Origin: Secundilactobacillus pentosiphilus
GTDB taxonomy: Bacteria > Bacillota > Bacilli > Lactobacillales > Lactobacillaceae
Reading direction: 5' to 3'
NCBI RefSeq assembly: GCF_002217985.1
Contig: NZ_BCMI01000001.1
Location: 124,001-188,000, forward strand
DNA: 64,000 bases
This document shows, piece by piece, positions 51,581 to 58,908 of this stretch. The notes under the pieces were generated by a model that saw only the letters and a list, made by a program, of their open reading frames with translations, did not search any database and was not told the origin of the DNA. Every line of letters starts with the position of its first letter. Positions within the stretch are counted from its first letter, which is position 1. The translations under genes and the position numbers were made by a program.

Positions 51581-52765
51581 TCAGCTTTTATAGTCATCAG
51601 TATCTGGACTTCCTTCATCAAAAATATTGTAATTCTCCAAGATTAATTCTTTTAGTTTGTCACGATCCCATAAGTCAACATCCATAGTTTCAGCTGCTTG
51701 GACAGCATTAGGTGTGAAGTAGTTATTCGTAATCACGATATTTTTGTCAGTTTTATAATATGACCCGCCAGAGTATGCTTCTTGAACAGCAGAATTTCCA
51801 ACGGGTGCGGTATACAATTTGCACTGAATACCATAATAGGTATTTCCATTATGTGCTAAAACATCCAGGCCATTATCACCAGAAGCCGAAGTGGTGGCTA
51901 CGTTTGTATACCCAATTCGTTTTAACAGATCAGCGACATATTTTTCAAAATCTAAACCGCTCATACCATCAATTTTTGCCAGTTCATTATCAGCTTCGTA
52001 ATCCAGAAAATTCTGAAATATTTCACTGGAATAGAAAGATACTACTTGCTGTTTCTCTTGGTTTATTTGTTCGATTTCTTGTAATGCTTTGGTGTTTTCG
52101 GGGTCAGAAATTTTTTTATTAAGTTCTGTAATCTTATTATTAGCCTCTTGTAGATCCTTTTTTGCTTCTTTAACTTGGTTTTGAATGGAATCAAGCTCGG
52201 AATTCTTATCGGCAATCCGAGATTCTATTTGATTTACCTCTTGTTCTCGTATAACTTTTCTGTTCTCAATTTCTTTAACAGCTCTTTTGGCATCATTTAA
52301 TGCAATTTGTTCTTGCATAATTTTGTTGTTTTTAATTTCTTCAGTTTCACTATTGGCGTTTTCTAACACTGCTTGTTGATGCTCAATATCGGTTTTGAGC
52401 GAATCTAAGCTTGACTGTTTTTCAGCAAGATAAAATTTCAAACTATCTAAATTGGCTTGTTTCTTTTTTATGTCTGAATTAAGTTCAACCAGTTTATTGT
52501 TTGCCTCGGCTTGCTGCTCACGGAGTTGCTTTGTGTTTTCTTTCAGCTTTGCTGTTTTAGATGCATCAATCGACCCACTGAGTTTTGACCAAATCGGGGG
52601 CATAATAAGAATCCCAATTGTGAAGATTATAAACGCAATAATAAAAATCGCCAATCCGTCGCCAAAACCTATACCTGGCTGGAATATCGCTAAGAATGAA
52701 ATTAATCCAACCAAAATTATAATAAATGATAAAAAATAGCGGAAGATAGTTAATATTTTGTACAT
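51581..52765 (-). CDS. Membrane-tethered Mrr-type restriction endonuclease
   Basis: A 394-residue protein in three parts. Two membrane helices near the N terminus (about 5-50) fix it in the membrane; residues 60-270 are one long coiled coil rich in Glu, Lys, Gln and Asn; residues 280-385 are a Mrr_cat nuclease domain. In the last, FEKYVADLLKRIGY, GDNGLDVLA (catalytic Asp) and YYGIQCKLY (the QxK motif) are intact. The frame is open to 52870, but AAGGAG fits the ATG at 52765. Mrr nucleases cut foreign or modified DNA, so a defence role is plausible; the target is unknown. Confidence 0.8.
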   Translation of the reverse strand: MYKILTIFRYFLSFIIILVGLISFLAIFQPGIGFGDGLAIFIIAFIIFTIGILIMPPIWSKLSGSIDASKTAKLKENTKQLREQQAEANNKLVELNSDIKKKQANLDSLKFYLAEKQSSLDSLKTDIEHQQAVLENANSETEEIKNNKIMQEQIALNDAKRAVKEIENRKVIREQEVNQIESRIADKNSELDSIQNQVKEAKKDLQEANNKITELNKKISDPENTKALQEIEQINQEKQQVVSFYSSEIFQNFLDYEADNELAKIDGMSGLDFEKYVADLLKRIGYTNVATTSASGDNGLDVLAHNGNTYYGIQCKLYTAPVGNSAVQEAYSGGSYYKTDKNIVITNNYFTPNAVQAAETMDVDLWDRDKLKELILENYNIFDEGSPDTDDYKS

Positions 52766-52799
52766 CACATTTCTCCTTATACTGATGAATATAAATGCT

Positions 52800-53335
52800 C
52801 TATTTATTAATAGATTTGTAATGAAATCCATACATAATTCCAGCTTCATGTAGGTAGTTAGTCTGTACACCTAAGTCACCAGCTACTTCTTCATCAGTTT
52901 CAAATTGATGTTTAGCCAGCTTATCGAGCTTTTCTTTTGGAATACGATGGCGCATTCCTCAATGACGTGCTTTGTTTTCGTCGCTCATGTTATAGTCAGT
53001 AATATCTCAAACGGTAGTTGCTATGTGGGCTAATTCTTCATATAACCATTAGAGTTGTACTTCTCTTGGTAATTCAGAATTAATGATGATCTTTTTTCTA
53101 ACGTTAAGACCATCAAGTCCATAAGGCGTTTTATCGAAAACAGTATCCAGTTGCGGGTATTGAGCTATTACTTCATCTAGCTTGTCACTAAAATGCTGGT
53201 AGGAGGTAGATTGAGAAACGTTAGCGGTTCTAATTAAATCCAGTGTGGTTATTTTGGCTAACGGCTTTTCGTTCAGCAAGGTAATAAAAGCAGGTAATAA
53301 CTGATGTGAACTTGGGGGTATTTTACCAGCTCCTT
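52800..53335 (-). pseudogene. TetR/ImmA-type chimeric remnant with in-frame stops
   Basis: Read on the minus strand as one frame, residues at the left end (LLNEKPLAKITTLDLIRTA, then NVSQSTSYQHFSDK) are the N-terminal helix-turn-helix of a TetR regulator. It continues directly into LDEVIAQYPQLDTVF and VRKKIIINSELPREVQL, then WLYEELAHIATTV, DITDYNMSDENKARH and GMRHRIPKEKLDKLAKHQF, an ImmA/IrrE-like metallopeptidase with its EELAH metal site (the usual form is HELGH). Three stops interrupt the frame (near 53049, 53010 and 52960), at positions where Gln, Gly and Trp would be expected. No normal start is present. Both parts are dead; the fusion point suggests a deletion. Confidence 0.75.
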
Positions 53336-53357
53336 TTTGGTTTAACTTTAATTATAG

Positions 53358-53454
53358 TTTACTTCAACTGTTCATTTAGAGGTAGGTGGCACTGAGATTT
53401 ATTTTAGAGCGTAAGAATTGGGGAGGAGCTTCGCATTTCATGTGTTGAAGTAAA
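53358..53454. repeat. Inverted repeat near the accessory-block end
   Basis: TTTACTTCAAC at 53358-53368 and its exact complement at 53444-53454, 75 bases apart. GTAGGTGG (inside) is repeated inverted as CCACCTAC about 20 bases beyond. The region between 53336 and 53688 has no convincing gene; it may be the scar of a mobile element. Confidence 0.5.
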
Positions 53455-53688
53455 ATAATGTTGTGCAGCACCACCTACTATGTACAATCAAGGCCCATAT
53501 TGACACTTCGTATGAATTTCATTAGTATTAGCTGTATAAAATGCTGGTATTACCAACATTTCAGCTCAGTCAAAAAGCGATACTTTAAGGGCTATTTTGA
53601 TAAAAAACAGGGTTATCGCCGATTGGTTACAAGTTTCAGTCAATATGCAGGGACAGGGAAAAAAGAAGTTAAATATGGGGATGAGGAT

Positions 53689-54270
53689 TTGGAAACTAAA
53701 GCAAAATTTTGCCCGAAGTGCGGGGCTCCCGTAAGCCCGGACGATGTGTACTGCGGCAATTGCGGGACCAAGTTGATTAAGGATAAAGACTCGGGTACAC
53801 CAGAAAATAAGGCAACTGCTTCTCAAACAGAAGTTGCGGCCGAACGGCACGACGACGATACTAGAAAAGCTGTCAGGACCCAGTCGGTGCACCAGAAGAA
53901 GTCACCTTGGTTTATCGGTGCTGTTGGTTTGATCGTGGTGCTATTGGTCATCATGGTGATTTTTAAAATGCCGAGGTGGTACAACGGCACCTTTACGTAC
54001 CATGCTAGGGGAACCGTTCTTGGATCAGATGCCAAGGATACGGAAACTTTCGTGGTGAAGAATAAGACCTACACCTATCACCGAACCTATAGTTATCAAA
54101 ACGGGCTTGGCGATTACAAATCTGAGCACAGTCACGACAAGGGCGCTGTGAAGGTTAAGGGGAATCAAATCACCTTTACCGATAAAAAGGGTGACAAGAT
54201 ACGCGGCAAGTTCTCGCAGAACAACAAGGTGCTGATCATTAATCACGGTTCATTCAAGAAAGCTCGGTAG
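53689..54270 (+). CDS. Zinc-ribbon membrane protein with extracellular domain
   Basis: About 193 residues. An N-terminal double zinc ribbon, FCPKCGAPV and YCGNCGTKL (four Cys), lies in the cytoplasm; a charged linker leads to one membrane helix (about 85-105, IGAVGLIVVLLVIMVIF); about 90 residues outside form a small beta-rich domain ending in HGSFKKAR. This resembles the TcaA/zinc_ribbon_2 lipoprotein-sensor layout seen in Firmicutes. The frame is open from 53458, but the long N-terminal extension is not family-like; TTG at 53689 with GGGG upstream is the better start, though not certain. Confidence 0.7.
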   Translation: METKAKFCPKCGAPVSPDDVYCGNCGTKLIKDKDSGTPENKATASQTEVAAERHDDDTRKAVRTQSVHQKKSPWFIGAVGLIVVLLVIMVIFKMPRWYNGTFTYHARGTVLGSDAKDTETFVVKNKTYTYHRTYSYQNGLGDYKSEHSHDKGAVKVKGNQITFTDKKGDKIRGKFSQNNKVLIINHGSFKKAR

Positions 54271-54305
54271 TGACTGTCAGTTGAGATTGAATGGGGGAAT
54301 TGTAA

Positions 54306-54887
54306 ATGAATAAAGTAGCATTGCCCATGACTTTATTATCGATGTTGCTGCTGTCTGGCTGCGGTAATCAAAGTGCCAAGCACGCCGATAGCAGTCAGCA
54401 AAGTACCAGCAGCAAAGTGGTTGCAAGTAAAAAAGCGTCTCAGCAAACCGCGACAAGTCAAAGCAGTTCTAGCAGTACGAGCAGCACAAGCAGTACCTCC
54501 GCTTCGACCAGCAGCTCTTCTTCCATGGCAGTTGCTGATAACAGCAGTACGGTTAAGCAGTTCGTCGCGGGGCAGGACTTTAAGATCGAACCCGTTTTAT
54601 ATAACGGTGAACCTGTCAATAAAGCAATGGATCAACAAAAAGCGCCGCAGAATACGGTTCACGACTACACGGTCTTAGTTAATTTTGATCAGGCGTCAAA
54701 AGCCACTACTCAGTACATTGGTGAAATGCGTCCGGAGCATAAGAGCTATACGGTTGCAAACAACACGCTGACGCTGGGTAAGTACCACATTCCGTTTTCG
54801 ACGAATGGAAAAACGGTCACCTTTTTACCGTGGAAGGCGTCAGACGGTCAGGGTGGCACGATTACTTACAAGTTTACTAACCAATAA
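54306..54887 (+). CDS. Serine-rich lipoprotein
   Basis: A 193-residue exported lipoprotein: LLLSGC puts the lipidated Cys at 19. Residues 25-80 are a Ser/Thr/Gln spacer (about half Ser); the C-terminal part (about 90-193) is a folded domain with TVHDYTVLVNFDQASK and GTITYKFTN. It is 36 bases behind the zinc-ribbon gene on the same strand, so both may be one envelope unit. No function is evident. Confidence 0.75.
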   Translation: MNKVALPMTLLSMLLLSGCGNQSAKHADSSQQSTSSKVVASKKASQQTATSQSSSSSTSSTSSTSASTSSSSSMAVADNSSTVKQFVAGQDFKIEPVLYNGEPVNKAMDQQKAPQNTVHDYTVLVNFDQASKATTQYIGEMRPEHKSYTVANNTLTLGKYHIPFSTNGKTVTFLPWKASDGQGGTITYKFTNQ

Positions 54888-54905
54888 AGAATTGATTGTG
54901 TTAAA

Positions 54906-54955
54906 AAAGGAGACCGACTTGAGTGACATCGTTGTCACTCAAGTCGGTCTCCCTT
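54906..54955. terminator. Bidirectional intrinsic terminator
   Basis: A 20-bp inverted repeat, GGAGACCGACTTGAGTGACA and its complement around ACGATG-like loop bases, between the lipoprotein gene and metA, which converge here. Confidence 0.9.
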
Positions 54956-55798
54956 TCATTTACACACGTACACACGAACTTTTTTCAAACTGTGAACCCA
55001 GTTATCGTACAAGTGAATGCTGTCCGCTTGCCAGGTATTGGTGGGTTCGTTTGCGCGAAGATAATTTTTGGGAATTTGGATCGGTTTCCCCTTTTTACGG
55101 TCACGGCGAAATTCGTTGAACAGCGTGTTGGTTTCGTACTCCGGGTGACCGCTGATATACGTCGAACGCGTTTGATCGGATGCTAGAACGACTGGGCCAG
55201 CCTCCGGATCACTGGCTAAGACTTCCAGCTGCGGGTCGTTAATGTGACCAAGTGTCGCGTGGCGTGACTGCGGCATCGATAATTGATCGAACCCGGCTGT
55301 CAGTTCTGTTTCCTCATCGATCTCGCAACGATAAATGCCAAACAGTTTTTTCGGGAGGACCTGTTTGTTGATGCCAAAATCGACGTAGACACCGGCTTGG
55401 GCAGCCCAGCATTCCAGAATCGATTCCCGGACGTGAGCACGGCGCCAATCAAGCAAGGTTTTGAATTCGGCCCAGTAGTCAACGTCTTCGTAAGGAAGCT
55501 CCTCTACTGGCGCGCCGGTGATGACCATGCCGTCGAAGTAGGCGTCTTCGATATCGGCCAACGTCGCGTAGGCTTGTTCAAGCTTGTCTTCCGGAACGTG
55601 TTTGCTGTGGTGTGATGCCATGCGTAAGAAGGTGACGTCCACGTCCATTGATAAGTGGCTGAATAAGTGAATAAACTGCCGTTCAGTTTCAAGCTTGTTG
55701 GGCATCAGATTGACTACTAAAAGCTTCACCGAGCGACTAGTATCGCCCGTGTCAGCACTTTGATGTTTCAAAAATCCGTTGTTTAATTGTACAGTCAT
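54956..55798 (-). CDS. metA: Homoserine O-acyltransferase (acetyl type)
   Basis: A 280-residue MetA-family enzyme, the first step from homoserine to methionine. Cys130 in LECWAAQAG is the nucleophile; SGHPEYET holds the His-Glu region and LSMPQSRH is conserved. The acyl-selecting residue, the one after VITGAPV, is Glu99, as in acetyl-CoA-using MetA of Bacillus; Gly is found in succinyl-CoA-using enzymes. O-acetylhomoserine is therefore the likely product. GGGAGG lies before the ATG. It is somewhat shorter at the N terminus than the E. coli enzyme (309). Expression is controlled by the T-box leader upstream. Confidence 0.92.
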   Translation of the reverse strand: MTVQLNNGFLKHQSADTGDTSRSVKLLVVNLMPNKLETERQFIHLFSHLSMDVDVTFLRMASHHSKHVPEDKLEQAYATLADIEDAYFDGMVITGAPVEELPYEDVDYWAEFKTLLDWRRAHVRESILECWAAQAGVYVDFGINKQVLPKKLFGIYRCEIDEETELTAGFDQLSMPQSRHATLGHINDPQLEVLASDPEAGPVVLASDQTRSTYISGHPEYETNTLFNEFRRDRKKGKPIQIPKNYLRANEPTNTWQADSIHLYDNWVHSLKKVRVYVCK

Positions 55799-55823
55799 AT
55801 TGTGTCCTCCCTCGATCAGAATG

Positions 55824-56086
55824 TAAAACGTCCCAAGCTGTGATTAACAGCCTGGGACGTTTTTAACGCGGTACCACCCATTTTTGCAGCAGTCTTACAA
55901 CCGTTGCCTCAAGAGTATTGTCTACTCTGCAGATAACGAATGCCCCGTGGCGGTAGCCTCACTGACCCCGCCATTCTCCAAGATCATCTTCATCATAGTA
56001 CCCGGCCCTGTTCCAGCAACGCCAAGGCTCTCTTGCTCTAGGTGCTATGACTACTCTTCTTATCACTGACTCATTTTCTAATTACG
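55824..56086 (-). ncRNA. T-box riboswitch leader of metA
   Basis: On the minus strand: GAAGAGTAG at the stem I base, AGAGAG bulge, GATGAAGATGATC after the specifier region, the canonical core GGGTGGTACCGCG (55867-55879), and a terminator with arms AAAACGTCCCAAGCTG and complement (55825-55864). An ATG triplet in CTATGATGAAG fits a Met specifier, and the TGGT sequence matches discriminator A73 of tRNA-Met, as expected for metA. Confidence 0.92.
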
Positions 56087-56090
56087 CTTT

Positions 56091-56119
56091 AATCTAGCAC
56101 AAAAGTGGGGCATCGTCAA
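56091..56119 (-). promoter_or_regulatory. metA promoter
   Basis: On the minus strand: -35 TTGACG, 17-base spacer, -10 TAGATT, immediately before the T-box leader. Confidence 0.75.
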
Positions 56120-56267
56120 CTATCGGGAACCGTTACTAGTTTTAAATGAGTGCGTCTAGTATCAATACTGAACAGCCGAAAAATTAGGCTAGATTAACTT
56201 TTGCTAGAAGTTAAGCCAGTATTTTAACTTTAATAGCAAATGACAGTTAAATTAGGATTGTTTAATG

Positions 56268-56297
56268 TTGACATAAACTGTTGCTTGATATTATACT
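56268..56297 (+). promoter_or_regulatory. Promoter of the secreted protein gene
   Basis: -35 TTGACA, 18-base spacer, -10 TATACT, 55 bases before the start codon. Confidence 0.75.
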
Positions 56298-56352
56298 CCC
56301 TGTATGGGTATATAAGTGATGAATACCTAATCTATTTTAGGGGGATTTTAGC

Positions 56353-57225
56353 ATGAAACACCTTGTTGCAAAGAGTGGATTGACAGCGCTTACGTCCTTG
56401 GCTTTATTTGGGGGCGCCAGCGTTTTAGCGACGGATTCAAACACACCGTCATTTAGCACAGTGGCGAAGGCCGCTACCGTTTCGCAAAGTCAGTTAAAGA
56501 GTGACGTTCAAACGATGGTTGCAGCTAGAAACGAGGGTGGCAATTACGTCAAAGAAGTGATCGATGGCGAACAGCTTTCCGAATTTTCAGATGATCCAAT
56601 GGAAGCTTATAATGACGAGCGGGGACGCGGTTTTGGTCAAGTTCCCGGTGCCCTGCACTACGAGCTGAGTCAGGACTTCAGTATGTTTAATCAGGACTAT
56701 GCCGGGTTGATGATCGTTTATAACGGCTTTAAAGACCGCTTCTCAAGCACCGACCAAGCTGTCCTGGCACAGGATATCAAGGATATCAACAGCGCCAAGA
56801 ACAGTGAGGACAAGGCGGAAAAGGCGAGTGCCTTTGGTAACGATTTGGGCAGTGCCGTTGATAATTACGGCGCGACGGTTACTAAGATTGAATCTGCCAG
56901 CGCGGCAGCACCGAAGCCCGCAGCGCCAAAACCTGCTGCTAAGAAGACGGTCACTAAGAAGAGTTATGTTAGCAAGTTAACGGCTAAGAAGACGAGCTCA
57001 AAGAAGTACGTTAAGATCACTGGTACCGTCAAGCTTTACAAGAGTGCTAAGTATGCTTACATTTCCACGTACAAGGGTCACGTTCACGTTAAGCTGAACA
57101 GTAAGCACCAGTTCAGCAAGACGGTTTACGCACCTAAAGCAAAGCACGTTAAGGTAAAGGCTGGTTCATACTCGCACGGCCACTTTAAGGCGGTCACCAG
57201 CTATAAGACGGTGACAGTTCACTAA
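56353..57225 (+). CDS. Secreted Lys-rich protein of unknown function
   Basis: A 290-residue exported protein. A signal peptide (to about residue 45, ending near SVLATDSNT or TVAKAATV) precedes a helical domain (about 45-180), an Ala/Pro/Lys linker (AAPKPAAPKPAAKK) and a very basic C-terminal domain of about 90 residues with SSKKYVKITGTVKLYK, HVHVKLNSKHQFSK and KHVKVKAGSY. The basic tail may bind the cell wall or teichoic acids. GGGGG precedes the ATG. No family recognised; the promoter is strong, so expression may be high. Confidence 0.75.
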   Translation: MKHLVAKSGLTALTSLALFGGASVLATDSNTPSFSTVAKAATVSQSQLKSDVQTMVAARNEGGNYVKEVIDGEQLSEFSDDPMEAYNDERGRGFGQVPGALHYELSQDFSMFNQDYAGLMIVYNGFKDRFSSTDQAVLAQDIKDINSAKNSEDKAEKASAFGNDLGSAVDNYGATVTKIESASAAAPKPAAPKPAAKKTVTKKSYVSKLTAKKTSSKKYVKITGTVKLYKSAKYAYISTYKGHVHVKLNSKHQFSKTVYAPKAKHVKVKAGSYSHGHFKAVTSYKTVTVH

Positions 57226-57274
57226 ATTAAGCTGTGAATTAAGCCCAATTAAATTAATAAAAAAACGACAACTT

Positions 57275-57314
57275 AAATAGCGTGAGCCATGATCGTTCGT
57301 GGCTCACGCTATTT
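57275..57314. terminator. Bidirectional intrinsic terminator
   Basis: AAATAGCGTGAGCCA and its complement TGGCTCACGCTATTT around a 10-nt loop, between the secreted protein gene and pdxT. Confidence 0.85.
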
Positions 57315-57333
57315 GTATCATCCTGTTTAATTG

Positions 57334-57906
57334 TTAGCTCGCTTGGGTAAGCGACGGTGTCACTATCTGATCGATAAAGTATTGGTGGAACCGGGTATCC
57401 GACGTTAGTTCCGGATGAAACGATGTCACTAAAACGTGATCCTGCTGAGCGGCAACGATGCGTCCATCCGCTAACGTGACCAGTGCTTTGGCCGGCTCTC
57501 GAACCTCAGATAAGTAAGGCGCCCGGATAAAGATCCCGTGGAAGAGCTTTGACCAGCCGGCCACGGTCAGCTCGGTTTCAAAGCTTTCGCGCTGCCGACC
57601 GAAGCCGTTGCGGACCACCGTTCCGTTCAAGCCGGCCAGTGATTCTGGCTGGGCTAATAAGACCAGTCCCGCGCAGGTGCCAAAGACGGGGAACCCATTT
57701 TGAACCAGTCCCTTTAATGGGTCTAACAGCTGTTCACGAACCAGCAGCTTACGGATGGTGGTACTTTCGCCGCCAGGGATGATCAGGCCATCCAAGTCCT
57801 TTAAGTCAGTGGGGTTCTTAATTGGCCGTGGTGTCGCGCCACAGGCCGTGACCATGTTTAAATGTTCGCTAACTGCACCTTGAAGTGCTAAAACACCAAT
57901 TATCAC
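57334..57906 (-). CDS. pdxT: Pyridoxal 5'-phosphate synthase, glutaminase subunit
   Basis: A 190-residue class I glutamine amidotransferase that supplies ammonia to PdxS. GVLALQGAVSEH opens the protein, PGGESTTIRKLL is the glutamine-binding loop, the nucleophile is in GTCAGLVLL and the His-Glu pair in VTSFHPELTSD. An ATG at 57912 is in frame, but AAGGGAG is eight bases before the GTG at 57906, giving MIIGVLALQG, the usual family start. It follows pdxS by a few bases, so subunits are made together. Confidence 0.93.
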   Translation of the reverse strand: MIIGVLALQGAVSEHLNMVTACGATPRPIKNPTDLKDLDGLIIPGGESTTIRKLLVREQLLDPLKGLVQNGFPVFGTCAGLVLLAQPESLAGLNGTVVRNGFGRQRESFETELTVAGWSKLFHGIFIRAPYLSEVREPAKALVTLADGRIVAAQQDHVLVTSFHPELTSDTRFHQYFIDQIVTPSLTQAS

Positions 57907-57921
57907 GTGCATTACTCCCTT

Positions 57922-58806
57922 CTAGATGCCGCGGTCAGCCATCTTTTGGTCTTCCGTCAAGGTTGACATTTCGATGCCCTTCATCGGCTTGCCCAAATTC
58001 TCGGAGACCTTTGCAATCAGGGCGTAGTCGGTAGGGTGAGCCGTTGCGGTGACAATGGCCTTGGCAAACTTGGCCGGGTTCTCGGACTTAAAGATCCCGG
58101 AACCAACGAAGATACCGTCAGCGCCCAAGTTCATCATCAAAGCAGCGTCGGCGGGAGTCGAAACACCGCCAGCCGCGAAGTTGATCACCGGCAATTTACC
58201 TAAGTCGTGAACTTGTTTGACCAAATCGTAAGGCGCTCTTAAGTCACGGCTGATCGTCATGAGCTGCTCAGGGTCGGCGCTAGCCACGTGCTTGATCTGT
58301 TCGTTGACTTTTTCCATGTGGCGGACCGCTTCGATAATGTTGCCGGTTCCGGGTTCACCCTTAGTCCGTAACATTGAGGCACCTTCACCGATCCGGCGCA
58401 GGGCTTCGCTTAAATTACGGCAGCCGCAGACAAACGGAACCTTAAAGTCTGCCTTATTAATGTGGTAGTTATCATCGGCTGGTGTTAAAACTTCACTTTC
58501 ATCGATGTAATCGACACCGATGGCTTCCAGGATCCGTGCTTCAGCAGTGTGACCGATTCGAGCCTTAGCCATGACGGGAATCGTAACGGCCTTCATGATT
58601 GCCTCGATCATCGCCGGATCAGACATCCGCGCGACACCGCCCGCTGCTCTGATATCTGAGGGTACCCGCTCCAGTGCCATGACGGCAACCGCGCCGGCTG
58701 CTTCCGCGACCTTAGCCTGTTCCACGTTAGCAACATCCATGATGACGCCGCCCTTTTGCATCTGTGCCATTCCTCGTTTTACCGTTGTTGTTCCTGTCTG
58801 TGTCAT
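57922..58806 (-). CDS. pdxS: Pyridoxal 5'-phosphate synthase, synthase subunit
   Basis: A 294-residue TIM-barrel enzyme that builds PLP from ribose 5-phosphate, glyceraldehyde 3-phosphate and ammonia. The active-site lysines lie in [14 protein letters not shown] and [45 protein letters not shown] is the conserved phosphate-binding end. Length is standard. GGAGG precedes the ATG. With PdxT it gives de novo vitamin B6 synthesis, which is not universal in lactobacilli and matters for the PLP enzymes in this window. Divergent from pdxR. Confidence 0.95.
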   Translation of the reverse strand: MTQTGTTTVKRGMAQMQKGGVIMDVANVEQAKVAEAAGAVAVMALERVPSDIRAAGGVARMSDPAMIEAIMKAVTIPVMAKARIGHTAEARILEAIGVDYIDESEVLTPADDNYHINKADFKVPFVCGCRNLSEALRRIGEGASMLRTKGEPGTGNIIEAVRHMEKVNEQIKHVASADPEQLMTISRDLRAPYDLVKQVHDLGKLPVINFAAGGVSTPADAALMMNLGADGIFVGSGIFKSENPAKFAKAIVTATAHPTDYALIAKVSENLGKPMKGIEMSTLTEDQKMADRGI

Positions 58807-58833
58807 AGTTAAGCCTCCATCTCTAAAAGTTAG

Positions 58834-58880
58834 TTACATCTTAGGGCCTAGGGGCTATAATGAAAACAACCAATTGGTTG
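58834..58880. promoter_or_regulatory. pdxR promoter and pdxR/pdxS operator region
   Basis: On the plus strand -35 TTACAT (58834-58839), 16-base spacer and -10 TATAAT (58856-58861) serve pdxR. Next to it the palindrome CAACCAATTGGTTG (58867-58880) lies between the divergent genes, where the MocR-type regulator PdxR is expected to bind. Confidence 0.7.
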
Positions 58881-58908
58881 GTAAAATATCCACCCAATTT
58901 AACGAAAA

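Noticed and set aside
54284-54300. A stretch similar to the guaA 3' end (ATTGAATGGGGGAAT against ATTGAGTGGGAGTAA), as a possible right attachment site of an island.
   Set aside because: It has several mismatches and is simply the ribosome-binding region of the lipoprotein gene.
54805-55119. A 104-codon plus-strand frame crossing from the lipoprotein gene into metA.
   Set aside because: It runs through a strong bidirectional terminator and antisense to metA.
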